DNA of 64,000 bases from assembly GCF_004298475.1 (NCBI RefSeq), contig NZ_SCRP01000018.1, forward strand, positions 20,075-84,074. Reading direction: 5' to 3'. The notes under the pieces are model-generated. The model was not told where the DNA came from. It saw only the letters and a list, made by a program, of their open reading frames with translations, and made no database searches. Of the stretch, positions 8,685 through 18,084 are shown one piece after another; position 1 is the stretch's first letter; every line of letters starts with the position of its first letter. This DNA comes from Paraburkholderia sp. GTDB lineage: Bacteria; Pseudomonadota; Gammaproteobacteria; Burkholderiales; Burkholderiaceae. The translations under genes were made by a program, and so were the position numbers.

Positions 8685-9698
8685 ATGCCAAAGGATGTGA
8701 TTGTCTGGGGTATCCTGGGTACGGGAAAGATCAACGACAAGGTCGTCGTGCCCATGAACAGCGCGCCCCAATGCCGGGTAAAGGGCATTGCATCGCGAGA
8801 TCCGCAGAAGGCTCGAGAAGCCGCCGCGAAATACGGGTTGCCGGTGGCGTACGACAGCTACGAAGCCCTGTTGGCCGATCCGGAAATCGATGCCGTGTAT
8901 ATCCCGTTGCCCAACCACATTCACGTGGAATGGGCGATCAAATCCGTCGACGCGGGCAAGCACGTACTGTGTGAAAAACCGATTGGGCTGAATGCCGAGC
9001 AGGCCGCGCAACTGGTCGCCGCACGCGACAGGAGCGGACGATACATACAGGAAGCATTCATGGTCCGCACGCATCCGCAATGGCTCAAGGTGCGCGCGTT
9101 GATCGACGAAGGGGCCATTGGCGAATTACGGGCGATAACCGGCGGTTTCACCTATAGCAATACCAACCCGCACGATATTCGCAACCAGAGCGAACTGGGC
9201 GGCGGTGGCCTGCTGGATATCGGCTGTTATCCGATTACGACTTCGCGTTTCGTCATTGGGCGCGAGCCACGGCGGGTAGTCGCCTTGATGGAACGCGACC
9301 CGGCGTTCGAGGTGGATCGGCTGGGCTCCGTGATGATGGACTTCGACGGCGTACAGGCGAGTTTCTTCTATTCGACCCAGATTCACCCCTACCAGCGCAT
9401 GCAGTTTCACGGCACGGCAGGGCGGATCGAAGTTGAAATTCCGTTCAACGCGCCCAACGACCAGCCGACGCGCCTTCTCGTGAGTGAACGCACAAGCGCG
9501 AGAGCGATCGACGATCGGTGGGTGGAACTGCCGGCATGCGATCAATACGGCGTGGCAGCCGCGGTGTTTGCACAAGCGATATTGAGCGGTGGTCCACAGG
9601 CCATTCCGCTGGACGACGCGTGCGCGAATATGCGGGTGATCGACGCTGTTTTCCAATCGGCGCAATTGGGTGGCTGGGTGAGCATTCCGGAAAGGTGA
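8685..9698 (+). CDS. Gfo/Idh/MocA-family NAD(P)-dependent oxidoreductase
   Basis: The 337-residue protein has an N-terminal Rossmann domain (WGILGTGKINDKVVVPM) and the family signature GKHVLCEKPIGLN with the catalytic-site EKP lysine at about residue 95. The C-terminal alpha/beta domain contains ELGGGGLLDIGCYPITTSRFV. Members oxidise or reduce sugars, inositols and related compounds; sequences like this are often close to glucose-fructose oxidoreductase or xylose/1,5-anhydro-fructose dehydrogenases, but the substrate cannot be fixed here. It is monocistronic and convergent with acs. The start is preceded by AGAGGGAAGAC. Confidence 0.85.
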   Translation: MPKDVIVWGILGTGKINDKVVVPMNSAPQCRVKGIASRDPQKAREAAAKYGLPVAYDSYEALLADPEIDAVYIPLPNHIHVEWAIKSVDAGKHVLCEKPIGLNAEQAAQLVAARDRSGRYIQEAFMVRTHPQWLKVRALIDEGAIGELRAITGGFTYSNTNPHDIRNQSELGGGGLLDIGCYPITTSRFVIGREPRRVVALMERDPAFEVDRLGSVMMDFDGVQASFFYSTQIHPYQRMQFHGTAGRIEVEIPFNAPNDQPTRLLVSERTSARAIDDRWVELPACDQYGVAAAVFAQAILSGGPQAIPLDDACANMRVIDAVFQSAQLGGWVSIPER

Positions 9699-9812
9699 GG
9701 TAACCGCGAGCACCCGCACGCGCATTCGGTGCGATACCGCTGAATGCGCGCACGCCGGTGCCTGCGCGGCTGCGACTACCCCATCCTCGTGGCCTAGCCG
9801 CTTTTCGCTGTT

Positions 9813-11753
9813 TTAATGGGCGATCCGATGATCGATCAACTCGCTCACGACACGCGGATCGGCCAGCGTGGAAACATCGCCCAGATTGCTGTAATCGCCA
9901 TCGGCGATCTTGCGCAGGATGCGGCGCATGATCTTGCCTGAGCGCGTTTTTGGCAGAACCGGTGCCCACTGAATGAAGTCGGGGCTCGCGATTGGGCCGA
10001 TTTCCCGGCGTACGAGCGCTACTAACTCTTTCTGCAATGCCTCCGTCGGCACGATGCCGACCTTGAGAGTCACATAGGCGTAAATGCCCTGGCCCTTGAG
10101 CGAATGCGGATAGCCGACCACAGCCGCTTCCGCGACGTCGGGGTGCGTGACCAGCGCGCTTTCCACTTCGGCGGTGCCGAGCCGGTGGCCCGAGACGTTC
10201 ACGACATCATCGATCCGCCCGGTGATCCAGTAGTCGCCGTCTGCATCGCGATAGCAACCATCCCCTGTGTAGTATTTGCCTTCGAACTGGCTGAAATACT
10301 GCATCCGCATGCGATCGGGGTCGCCGTACACGTAGCGCATCTGTCCAGGCCACGAATCGAGCATGCACAGACTGCCTGTCCCTTCGCCTTCGATGATTTC
10401 CCCCTTTTCGCCGACGATAGCGGGCTGCACGCCGAAGAACGGCCGGGTGGCCGCACCGGGTTTGAGCGTCGTGGCGCCCGGCAGCGGCGTGATAAGAATG
10501 CCGCCGGTTTCCGTTTGCCACCAGGTGTCGATCACGGGACACCGCTTTTCACCGACGATTTCGTAATACCAAAGCCATGCCGCCGGATTGATCGGTTCGC
10601 CAACGGTGCCGAGCAGACGCAGCGATTGGCGCGACGTCTTCTTGACCGGCCCGTCGCCGTCGCGCATCAGGGCGCGAATTGCCGTGGGCGCGGTGTAGAT
10701 GATCTGCACGCGATGCTTGTCGCAGATCTGCCAGAAACGCGAGCTGTCCGGGTAATTCGGCACGCCTTCGAACATGATCGTGGTGGCGCCGTTGGCGAGC
10801 GGACCATAGACGATATAGCTGTGGCCCGTCACCCAGCCGACGTCCGCCGTGCACCAGTAAACATCGCCGTCGTGATAGTCGAAAACGTACTGATGCGTGA
10901 GCGTGACGTACGTGAGATAGCCGCCTGTGGTGTGCACGACGCCTTTGGGTTTGCCGGTCGATCCGGAGGTGTAGAGGATATAGAGCGGATCCTCCGCATT
11001 CATTTCTTCAGGCGGGCAGTCGGCGGAACTCTGGCTCATCAGTTCCTCATACCAATGATCGCGGCCTTCGCGCCAGCCGACCTTGCCTCCCGTTCGCTTG
11101 ACCACCACGCATGTTCCGACTGCGGGGCATTTTTCCATCGCCGCGTCGGCGCTTTCTTTCATCGCTATCGTGCGGCCGCCTCGCACGCCCTCGTCGGCGG
11201 TGATGAGTATGTTGGAAGCACAATCCTGAAGGCGATTTGCGAGCGCCTCGGGCGAGAACCCACCGAACACGACAGAGTGAATTGCGCCGATGCGTGCGCA
11301 CGCGAGCATCGCGACGGCGGTCTCGGGGATCATCGGCATGTAGATGGTGACGCGGTCGCCGCGCTTGACGTCGAGTGATTTCAGCACATTGGAGAACTTG
11401 CAGACTTCGGTATGCAGTTCGCGGTAGCTGAGGATGCGGCTGACGGCAGGATCATCGCCTTCCCAGATAATCGCGGGCTGATCGCCGCGCGTCTGGAGAT
11501 GGCGGTCGAGGCAATTGCTGCTGGCGTTGAGCGTGCCGTCGTAGAACCACCGGATGCGCAGATCCTGGCTCGCAAAGGAAACGTCTTTCACATGCGTGTA
11601 TGGGCGGATCCAGTCGAGACGTTTGCCGTGCTCGCCCCAAAATCCTTCCGGATCTTCCGTCGAACGGCGGTACATCTCTTCATAACGGGCCGCATCGGCC
11701 CAGGCACGCGTGGCCCGGTCTGCGGGCACAGGAAAGGTCTGATGTTCAGACAT
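9813..11753 (-). CDS. acs: Acetyl-CoA synthetase (AMP-forming)
   Basis: The 646-residue protein is full length for Acs. It has the N-terminal linker region ([20 protein letters not shown]), the P-loop-like [11 protein letters not shown] at residues 261-271, and the C-terminal [11 protein letters not shown] with Lys607, the residue that Pat-type acetyltransferases acetylate to silence the enzyme. It converts acetate, ATP and CoA to acetyl-CoA. The start has an AAGGAGG site. It lies 86 bases downstream of the acetate permease gene on the same strand, giving an acetate uptake and activation operon that is probably driven by the sigma54-type promoter near 12555-12569. Confidence 0.95.
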   Translation of the reverse strand: MSEHQTFPVPADRATRAWADAARYEEMYRRSTEDPEGFWGEHGKRLDWIRPYTHVKDVSFASQDLRIRWFYDGTLNASSNCLDRHLQTRGDQPAIIWEGDDPAVSRILSYRELHTEVCKFSNVLKSLDVKRGDRVTIYMPMIPETAVAMLACARIGAIHSVVFGGFSPEALANRLQDCASNILITADEGVRGGRTIAMKESADAAMEKCPAVGTCVVVKRTGGKVGWREGRDHWYEELMSQSSADCPPEEMNAEDPLYILYTSGSTGKPKGVVHTTGGYLTYVTLTHQYVFDYHDGDVYWCTADVGWVTGHSYIVYGPLANGATTIMFEGVPNYPDSSRFWQICDKHRVQIIYTAPTAIRALMRDGDGPVKKTSRQSLRLLGTVGEPINPAAWLWYYEIVGEKRCPVIDTWWQTETGGILITPLPGATTLKPGAATRPFFGVQPAIVGEKGEIIEGEGTGSLCMLDSWPGQMRYVYGDPDRMRMQYFSQFEGKYYTGDGCYRDADGDYWITGRIDDVVNVSGHRLGTAEVESALVTHPDVAEAAVVGYPHSLKGQGIYAYVTLKVGIVPTEALQKELVALVRREIGPIASPDFIQWAPVLPKTRSGKIMRRILRKIADGDYSNLGDVSTLADPRVVSELIDHRIAH

Positions 11754-11839
11754 GGTTTCCTCCTTGAGGATGTCGCGCTGTCACGCGGGCGGCGGCGTGC
11801 CCATTCAAAGCGGCACGCCGCCGTCCCGGTATTGGCCCG

Positions 11840-12418
11840 CTACGCGGCTTGTGGGTGTGGTTCTGCGTAGGGGTGCGTGGGCAGCACCGTGCGCCCGAAG
11901 CTCTCATTGATCACCATTGCCGCGGACGCGTAGAACGCCAGCATGGCGGTAATCAGGCCCGTATAGCCGCCGAGATGCGTTGCGAGCGCGGACCCGGTCC
12001 ATACGCCGACGGCGAGGAGCAGATAGGTGATCCAGAGTGCGAGGAACACGAGTTGCACGGACGTGCTGGTGTGCATCGAGCCGATCCACATGTAGAACGT
12101 GAAAACGCCCCATACCAGTAGATACCAGCCGACGAACGCTGCCGGCACCTTCGTGCCGAGGAATGCGACGAACAGGGCGAAAGACCACCAGAACGCGCCA
12201 TAACTGAGGAATGCCACGGTCCCGAGCGTATTGCCGCGCGGAAATTCGAGTATGCCCGCGATCATTTGCGCCGTACCGCCGAACGCGAATGCGAGCGCCA
12301 GCACGAGCCCCATCGCGTCGGCGTTGAACCAGCCGGCGTTGACCATGCTGAGCATCCAGGTTGTGAATGCAAACCCGGCGAGTCCGAGGGGCGCCGGGTT
12401 GGAAAGATTGCCACCCAT
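11840..12418 (-). CDS. satP: Acetate/succinate permease, GPR1/FUN34/YaaH family
   Basis: The 192-residue protein has six hydrophobic segments and the family signature NPAPLGLAGFAFTTW at residues 7-21, which lines the central pore in SatP structures. The family imports acetate and succinate with protons. The ATG at 12418 follows CATGGAGGCAAATC. It is the first gene of an operon with acs, so acetate is the likely substrate. The C-terminus after the sixth helix ends in a short soluble tail. Confidence 0.9.
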   Translation of the reverse strand: MGGNLSNPAPLGLAGFAFTTWMLSMVNAGWFNADAMGLVLALAFAFGGTAQMIAGILEFPRGNTLGTVAFLSYGAFWWSFALFVAFLGTKVPAAFVGWYLLVWGVFTFYMWIGSMHTSTSVQLVFLALWITYLLLAVGVWTGSALATHLGGYTGLITAMLAFYASAAMVINESFGRTVLPTHPYAEPHPQAA

Positions 12419-12553
12419 GATTTGCCTCCATGGTCATTGTTTCCAGTTGCCAACTGCCGGGCGATCGGCGGCGGCATGACGGGCGGCCCGTCGCCGATGT
12501 GCTCGACCACATGCCGTGGACGACACGGCATTTACTTCACCGTTGCACAGTGC

Positions 12554-12569
12554 GCAAAACGCGTGCCGG
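12554..12569 (-). promoter_or_regulatory. Sigma54 (RpoN)-type promoter for satP-acs
   Basis: On the minus strand the sequence CGGCACGCGTTTTGCG places GG and GC exactly 10 bases apart and matches the consensus TGGCACG-N4-TTGC at all core positions except the leading T. Transcription would begin about 12 bases downstream, near 12543, leaving a leader of about 125 bases before satP. A sigma54 promoter implies control by an enhancer-binding activator, which is not encoded nearby. Confidence 0.5.
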
Positions 12570-12900
12570 AGGCGGCACGCGATCGTCTGAAGTTTGATTC
12601 GGGCCGCGCACTGATATCCGCCGTAAAAGCGGAATGGCTCATGCTTATTATAGGTCGCGCATCATGGCGTGATATTTCGTTTCACGAGTGAATTGGCCGG
12701 GAATATCAAACCTGAATTGCGCATTTGCAGCGTTATCGCTTACCGGAGCGGGAGGCGAAGATATGACGTAATCCTGATGGAATTGAAATGCGTGGTTTGT
12801 AGCGCGTAGCGTGATAACCGGCCCGCGCTAATGCGGAAAATCGGCTCACTTCTTGTCAATGACGAGAATGCCTTGGCACGCGTGGTGCGATTCGAGAAGA

Positions 12901-13068
<168 letters not shown>

Positions 13069-13069
13069 G

Positions 13070-13083
13070 TGGTTGATCAACCA
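13070..13083. repeat. Perfect 14-bp palindrome
   Basis: TGGTTGATCAACCA is a perfect palindrome just after the dehydrogenase remnant and before the convergent end of the GntR regulator gene. It is followed by several CAACCA/TCAACCACC copies up to 13125. It could be a regulator-binding site or the base of a terminator. Confidence 0.45.
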
Positions 13084-13109
13084 ACAATCAATCGCCGCTC
13101 AACCACCGA

Positions 13110-13853
13110 TCAACCACCAACCGGCCGCTCCGGTTCGAGCGCCGCGCCGCCGAGGATCGTGTTGGCGTCGGCGCGCGCGTTGTCGAGCTGCACGACGCTC
13201 GCCTGACGTGCGGCCAGCGCGTCGTGATGCTCGATTGCCGTGAGAATCGCCTTGTGGCGCGGCAGCGAAAGGGCATGCGTATTCGGGTGCCGGCTCGTGA
13301 GCTTGATCGATTCCGAAAGCGCGAGCGAGAGCATGTTGCCGATATACGCGAGCATGTCGTTATGCGTGGCCGCCATGATCGCGCGGTGAAATTCCAGATC
13401 GGGTTCGAGCAGTTCGGCGGCGGTGCGCGCGCGCTCCATACGTGCGTAAGCGGTGCGGATACGCGCCAGGTCTTCCTCGCTGCCCGAGATGGCGGCGAGT
13501 GCGGCGGCGGCCGGTTCGATGATCTGGCGCACCGTCATGAGCGACTGGAAAAACGCGCCTTCTGGAATGCTGTTGACGGTCCAGTAGAGCACGTCCGGAT
13601 CGAGCATGTGCCAGTCTTCGCGCGGCCGCACCACGCTGCCCACGCGCGGCTTGGACACGACGAGGCCTTTGGCCACGAGCACGCGCGTCGCCTCGCGCAA
13701 CACCGGACGGCTCACGCCGTACGCTTCGCAAAGCGTGGGCTCGGGCGGCAGGCGCTGGCCCGGCGCGAACCGGCCACTGACGATTTGCATGCCCAGTTCC
13801 TGCACGATGCGGCCGTGCATGCTTTTGCGATTCTGCAGATTGCGATAATTCAT
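13110..13853 (-). CDS. GntR-family transcriptional regulator, FadR/FCD subfamily
   Basis: This 247-residue protein has an N-terminal winged helix-turn-helix (residues about 10-75, with IVSGRFAPGQRLPPEPTLCEAYGVSRPVLREATRVL) and an FCD ligand-binding domain. That domain carries the metal/ligand-binding pattern PDLEFHRAIMAATHN and a later HKAILTAIEHHD. Regulators of this type respond to sugar acids and other carboxylates and often repress sugar-acid pathways. The gene is 46 bases downstream of the ABC ATPase on the same strand, so it is probably the last gene of the transporter operon and autoregulates it. Its usual target genes, the catabolic enzymes, are pseudogenes here. Confidence 0.88.
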   Translation of the reverse strand: MNYRNLQNRKSMHGRIVQELGMQIVSGRFAPGQRLPPEPTLCEAYGVSRPVLREATRVLVAKGLVVSKPRVGSVVRPREDWHMLDPDVLYWTVNSIPEGAFFQSLMTVRQIIEPAAAALAAISGSEEDLARIRTAYARMERARTAAELLEPDLEFHRAIMAATHNDMLAYIGNMLSLALSESIKLTSRHPNTHALSLPRHKAILTAIEHHDALAARQASVVQLDNARADANTILGGAALEPERPVGG

Positions 13854-13899
13854 TTTTTCCCGGCTGGTACAGCCTCGCCGGTTGCCCCCTCGTGTGTGG

Positions 13900-14736
13900 T
13901 CAGTGCGCGCCGTTGGAGCGCATCGCGCGGTACTCCCGCCGCACGATGTCCATCAGTTCCGGCACCGACGTTTGTGCGCTGTGCTGCTCGAACGTCACGC
14001 GGCCGCGCTGCATGAGCATGATGCGGTCGGCGATGTCGAGTGTCTGCGCATAGTTGTGCATGATCATAATAATCGAGAGCCCGCCTTTTTCCTTGAGGCG
14101 CAACACGAGATCGATGATGAGTGCGGCCTCGCGCGCGCCCATGGCGGCGAGCGGTTCGTCGAGCAGCAGGATCTTCGCATCGGAATGGACGGCGCGCGCG
14201 ACTGCGATGGCCTGGCGCTGGCCGCCCGAAAGCCGCTCCACGGGCAGATCGACCGAAGGCACATGCACGCCGATATCGTCGAGACACTGCGCGGCGAGTT
14301 CGCGCATGCGCGCATGATCGAGCAGACGGAACGGGCCGCGCCGCACGATTTCGCGGTTCAGGAACATGTTGTGATAGATGCTGAGCGAATTCGCGAGCGC
14401 GAGATCCTGATACACGCACTCGATGCCGAGCGCGCGCGCGTGATCGACGGAGCGCAGCAGCATTTCCTGGCCATTCACGTAGAGCGTGCCGCTCGTCTGC
14501 TGATGAAACCCGGTCAGGATTTTCACGAGCGTGGACTTGCCCGCACCGTTATCGCCGAGGATGCCGAGAATCTCGCCTTTGCCGAGCGTAAACGACACGC
14601 CGTCGAGCGCCGTCACCGCGCCGAAGCGTTTGACGAGCTGGTCGCCGCGCATCGCAAGCGCAGCGCTTTCCGCCACGTTTGCATATGCGTTAGAAGACGC
14701 GGCGGCGTCGGGTTGCCGCTCGACCGGCTCGACCAT
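13900..14736 (-). CDS. Sugar ABC transporter ATP-binding protein (single ATPase domain)
   Basis: The 278-residue protein has a Walker A GDNGAGKST, a Q-loop region ECVYQDLALA, the signature LSGGQRQAIAVARA and Walker B KILLLDEPLAAMG, followed by an H-loop IMHNYAQT. It is a single-ATPase-domain member of the carbohydrate uptake family (FrcA/XylG-like halves), rather than the usual double-domain RbsA type. Its start codon overlaps the permease stop codon as TAATG, showing translational coupling. It energises import by the permease and binding protein encoded upstream. Confidence 0.9.
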   Translation of the reverse strand: MVEPVERQPDAAASSNAYANVAESAALAMRGDQLVKRFGAVTALDGVSFTLGKGEILGILGDNGAGKSTLVKILTGFHQQTSGTLYVNGQEMLLRSVDHARALGIECVYQDLALANSLSIYHNMFLNREIVRRGPFRLLDHARMRELAAQCLDDIGVHVPSVDLPVERLSGGQRQAIAVARAVHSDAKILLLDEPLAAMGAREAALIIDLVLRLKEKGGLSIIMIMHNYAQTLDIADRIMLMQRGRVTFEQHSAQTSVPELMDIVRREYRAMRSNGAH

Positions 14737-15746
14737 TAGCGGCTCCCTTTGCGCCGGATGCGTCCGACGTGAATATTGAAGACCATCGCGGCGAGAATGG
14801 CGGCGCCGAGAATGATGTTGAACGTGAACGCGTTGATGCCGATGAGCGTGAAGCCGTCGTTGAGAATGCCGAGCACCGCCGCGCCGATCAGACCGCCGAT
14901 GATCGTGCCCGAGCCGCCCGTGAGCGGCGTGCCGCCGATCACGGCGGCGGCGATGGCGAGAAAGGTGATCTGGTTGCCGCCGGCCTGCGGATCGATGGAC
15001 GTGATGCGAAAGCCTTCGAGAATGCCGGTGAGGCCCGCGAGCATCGCGGCGATGATGAAGTTGCCGAGCCGCAGCCGGTTCACGTGAATCCCCGCCTCGC
15101 TCGCGCCGAGTGGATTCGCGCCCGCCGCCTGCGTATGCAGCCCCCAGCGCGTGTGGCGCAGCAGGATATGCATGGTGATCGCGAGCCCGAAGGTCCAGAG
15201 TATTTCGCTGTAGCCCCACGCGCCCATGACGTTCGCGAAGGTCGTCGACCCGGGCGCTTCGACCGGCGTGCCGCGCGAGACCGTGAGCGTGATCCCGTTG
15301 ATCAGAAAGAGCGTGCCGAGCGTCGTCACGAACGAGGGCAGACGCAGCCACACGGTGACTGCGCCGTTCACGAAGCCGACGAGCGCCGCCGCGGCGAGTC
15401 CTGCGATCAGCGCGAGCCACATGGGTGCGCCCGCATCGTTCGCGAACACCATCATGAACGGCGCGAACGCGAACACCATGCCCGACGAAAGATCGATATC
15501 GCCGCCGATCATCAACATGATTTCGCCGAATGCGATGATCGCGACCGGCGCGACGAATTGCGAGAGATTGACCAGACTCGCATTCGTCAGAAGGAAATCA
15601 TGATTGGCGAACTCGAAGTACGCGGCGAGCAGCACCGCGACCAGCAGAATGCGCAGCTCCGCTGACCAGTTTGCGAGCAGGAGCCCGCGCGGCCGCGCGG
15701 GCCGCGCCGGGACTTCGACTTTGCGGGGTTCGTCCACAGTACCCAT
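14736..15746 (-). CDS. Sugar ABC transporter permease
   Basis: This 336-residue protein has a short cytoplasmic N-terminus and about nine to ten hydrophobic segments. It belongs to the BPD_transp_2 family of ribose/xylose/fructose permeases; the GGDIDLSSGMVFAFAPFMM and later GGTPLTGGSGTIIGGLIGA stretches are characteristic. ATG at 15746 overlaps the stop of the binding-protein gene as TGATG; a GTG at 15749 is also in frame. It forms the membrane channel with the downstream ATPase. Substrate is a sugar, most likely L-arabinose, D-galactose or D-fucose, judging from the decayed enzyme genes on either side. Confidence 0.88.
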   Translation of the reverse strand: MGTVDEPRKVEVPARPARPRGLLLANWSAELRILLVAVLLAAYFEFANHDFLLTNASLVNLSQFVAPVAIIAFGEIMLMIGGDIDLSSGMVFAFAPFMMVFANDAGAPMWLALIAGLAAAALVGFVNGAVTVWLRLPSFVTTLGTLFLINGITLTVSRGTPVEAPGSTTFANVMGAWGYSEILWTFGLAITMHILLRHTRWGLHTQAAGANPLGASEAGIHVNRLRLGNFIIAAMLAGLTGILEGFRITSIDPQAGGNQITFLAIAAAVIGGTPLTGGSGTIIGGLIGAAVLGILNDGFTLIGINAFTFNIILGAAILAAMVFNIHVGRIRRKGSR

Positions 15747-16855
15747 CACGATTTGATCGGGCCTCTCATTTGCAGGATCTGCGCCTTGGTGCTCTTGCCT
15801 TCATAGCGCGTCGACGTGTTGAGGTACGGCTCGACCGTGTTCTTCGTCACGAATTTCAGGCCCGTGTTGACGTTCGCCGGTCCCACGAGACCACCCGATG
15901 CAAGCGTCACGAACGCCTGCATCACCGTATAGAAGCCCTGCACGTACGGCTGCTGGTCGATGGTGAAGTCGAGGAAGCCTTCGTGGATGAGCTGGACGGT
16001 GGTCGGCAGCAGATCGAAGCCGCCGCCGTGCACGCCCTTCGCAGGCAGGTTCTGTTCCTTCATCACCTCCGCGACGCCCTGCGTGCTGCCCGCGTCGACC
16101 GCGAACATGCCCTTCAGGTCCTGGTGGCCGAGGTAAAACGCCTTGATCTTCGAGAGTTCCTCGTTGACGGTCGCGCCCGTTGCGACGGTCTGGATGTCGA
16201 TCTTCTTGCCCGACTTCTTGATGGCGTCGGATGCGCCGTCAAGACGCGGCTGGATGTTCAACTGGCCCGGCGTCGCGATGAAGAGGCCGACAAGGCCGCT
16301 GTCGATGAGGCTCACGATGCGCTCGCCCATCTGATAGCCCGAGAGATACAGGTCCTGGCCGATATACGAGAGACGCGGGTTGCTCTTGCCGCGCGGTGCA
16401 TCGGCGTTGTAGGCGAATACCGGAATGCCTGCGTCGAGCGCCGCCTGGATCGGCTTGTCGAACGCAGTGGGGTCGACGATGGGGACCGCAATCGCGTCGG
16501 CCTTCGCGGCAATCGCGGCGTTCACCGCGCGCACCATTTCGCCCGCGTCCGAGGTGGCCGATCCGGTCCACTGATAATCCATGCCGAGCAGCCCGCACGC
16601 GTCCTGAATGCCGTACTGCGTGGGCACGAAGAACGGATTCGTCGTGACGTGGTTCACGAATACGACCTTCCACTTCTTGTGCGCGGGGAATGGCGCTTCG
16701 GCAGCCTGTGCCGTCGAAATCAGTCCGCCCGATCCCGCGCCTAGGGTACCGAGCAGCGAAAGCGCCGCGCCGAGTCCCGCGCCCTGCAACAGGCCGCGTC
16801 GGCCTGCTTTTACCTGCTCCTGCTGGTCTTGCCCGTCTTCCCGTTCTTGCGCCAT
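15746..16855 (-). CDS. Sugar ABC transporter substrate-binding protein
   Basis: The 369-residue protein begins with a charged N-terminus and a twin-arginine-like signal (AGRRGLLQGAGLGAALSLLG, cleavage near AQAAEA). The mature part is a periplasmic binding protein of the ribose/LacI-like fold: KWKVVFVNHVTTNPFFVPTQYG, DAIAVPIVDPTAF, and FAVDAGSTQGVAEV. It binds the sugar and delivers it to the permease. ATG at 16855 has a strong CAGGAGGAAGAC site; a longer frame upstream lacks one. It is the first gene of the SBP-permease-ATPase-GntR operon. A Tat-type signal is unusual for this class but has been seen in related bacteria. Confidence 0.9.
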   Translation of the reverse strand: MAQEREDGQDQQEQVKAGRRGLLQGAGLGAALSLLGTLGAGSGGLISTAQAAEAPFPAHKKWKVVFVNHVTTNPFFVPTQYGIQDACGLLGMDYQWTGSATSDAGEMVRAVNAAIAAKADAIAVPIVDPTAFDKPIQAALDAGIPVFAYNADAPRGKSNPRLSYIGQDLYLSGYQMGERIVSLIDSGLVGLFIATPGQLNIQPRLDGASDAIKKSGKKIDIQTVATGATVNEELSKIKAFYLGHQDLKGMFAVDAGSTQGVAEVMKEQNLPAKGVHGGGFDLLPTTVQLIHEGFLDFTIDQQPYVQGFYTVMQAFVTLASGGLVGPANVNTGLKFVTKNTVEPYLNTSTRYEGKSTKAQILQMRGPIKS

Positions 16856-17043
16856 GTCTTCCTCCTGTTGTTTTCGTGGATCAAAGTGCATGCACATTCA
16901 CGACGGCACCGGGCGGCGCGCCAGCGACCCGAAGGACGCAGCGGATTGAAGTATGTGGAGACCGTGCCGAACGGTACGTCGAAGATGGTAATGCAGCGTT
17001 TTCACGGGGCCTAATGCACGTATACCCGTAATAAGTCGGACTA

Positions 17044-17597
17044 TTGTCAGGTGCGGCGGGCCGATGCTCAACGGCAAGCACGAAGGGCGCGACATCGGCT
17101 CGGGCACCGTGGTCTGGCAGTTGAGCGAGCAGGTGAAAGCAGGGCGCATTTCGATTCACGAATTCATGTCGGCGGAAGCGGGCATGTCGCGTTCGGCGGG
17201 CACCTGTAACACCATGGGCACCGCTTCGACCATGGCCTGCATGGCCGAGGCGCTCGGCGTGACGCTGCCCCACAACGCGGCGATTCCCGCCGTCGATGCG
17301 CGCCGTTATGTGCTCGCGCAACTTTCGGGCATGCGCATCGTGCAGATGGCGCTCGAGGATCTGCGCCTCTCGAAGCTGCTCACACGCGAGGCGTTCGAGA
17401 ACGCGATCCGCACGAACGCGGCCATTCACCTGAAGGCGATTGCGGGGCGCGTTGGCGTGCCGCTCGAACTCGACGACTGGACCCGCATTGGGCGCGGCAC
17501 GCCGACCATCGTCGATCTGCAGCCCTCGGGCCGGTTTCTGATGGAAGAGTTTTATTACGCGGGCGGCCTGCCCGCCGTGCCGCGGCATTCCCATTGA
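17044..17597 (+). pseudogene. Truncated IlvD/Edd-family sugar-acid dehydratase (L-arabonate dehydratase type)
   Basis: A 177-codon open frame (from 17064) encodes only the middle part of an IlvD/Edd dehydratase: GGPMLNGKHEGRDIGSGT, the iron-sulfur cysteine motif SAGTCNTMGTASTMACMAEA, and LPHNAAIPAVDARRY. The N-terminal third, which carries another cluster ligand, is missing. After ENAIRTNAAI the sequence jumps to HLKAIAGR: the conserved GGSTNAVI is deleted in frame. After GGLPAV the frame diverges and stops, so the C-terminal third is lost as well. It cannot be active. The best match in memory is L-arabonate dehydratase of the oxidative L-arabinose pathway, which fits the neighbouring sugar transporter. 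Confidence 0.75.
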
Positions 17598-17712
17598 AGC
17601 GGGCTGCGGCTCGTATCGACGCGAACCGAATCAGGAGGACGCAGTCAGTGTCGGCGGCGTGGCATTGCGCGCAGGCCCGTTTTTAAGGGCGATGTGAAGG
17701 TGAACAAAACGA

Positions 17713-17741
17713 AAATGGCCCGCACTGTCTGCGGGCCATTT
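17713..17741. terminator. Bidirectional intrinsic terminator
   Basis: A perfect 12-bp stem AAATGGCCCGCA (17713-17724) / TGCGGGCCATTT (17730-17741) with a 5-base loop is flanked by an A-run on the left and T residues on the right. It can serve both the remnant dehydratase (plus) and the DUF4148 gene (minus), which converge on it. Confidence 0.8.
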
Positions 17742-17826
17742 CGGGGCGCGGGCGCCGGGCGGAAACCACCGGAATACCCACGTCAGGGTGCTTTGAAGCG
17801 CAACGGCGATTCATCAGCTCAATAGC

Positions 17827-18084
17827 TTACTGGCCTTGCTGCGACGAACCGTTCGCCACGCCGCCGACTGCAGCGTTTTCAGCAGCGACGCGGGCTTCGG
17901 CAGCCTGAATGTTGGCCGGATAGTCATACGGGTTCGCCCGCGACGGGTTGTAGCCGGCCTTTTCGATCTGGACCAGTTCCGCACGCACTTGCGCGCGGGT
18001 CATCGGCTGGTTCGACTGGGCGAAAACAGCAACCGGAGCGGCAAGCGTAGCGGCGATAACAACAGCTTGAACGAGCGATTTCAT
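17827..18084 (-). CDS. DUF4148 small secreted protein
   Basis: This 85-residue protein has a Sec signal peptide (MKSLVQAVVIAATLAAPVAVFAQ) followed by the DUF4148 pattern MTRAQVRAELVQIEKAGYNPSRANPYDYPANIQAAEARVA. Proteins of this kind occur in many copies in Burkholderia and Ralstonia genomes and are exported; their function is unknown. ATG at 18084 is preceded by CCTGGAGGTAATAGTC. It appears monocistronic and is probably stress- or growth-phase-regulated as many paralogues are, though nothing here shows that. Confidence 0.9.
   Translation of the reverse strand: MKSLVQAVVIAATLAAPVAVFAQSNQPMTRAQVRAELVQIEKAGYNPSRANPYDYPANIQAAEARVAAENAAVGGVANGSSQQGQ

Noticed and set aside
9719-9750. Nine-bp inverted repeat between the oxidoreductase and acs genes.
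   Set aside because: The loop is 14 bases and there is no T-run on either strand, so calling it a terminator is not supported.
12872-12887. A second sigma54-like sequence, TTGGCACGCGTGGTGC, on the plus strand.
   Set aside because: The -12 part reads GTGC rather than TTGC and nothing functional lies downstream except the dehydrogenase remnant.
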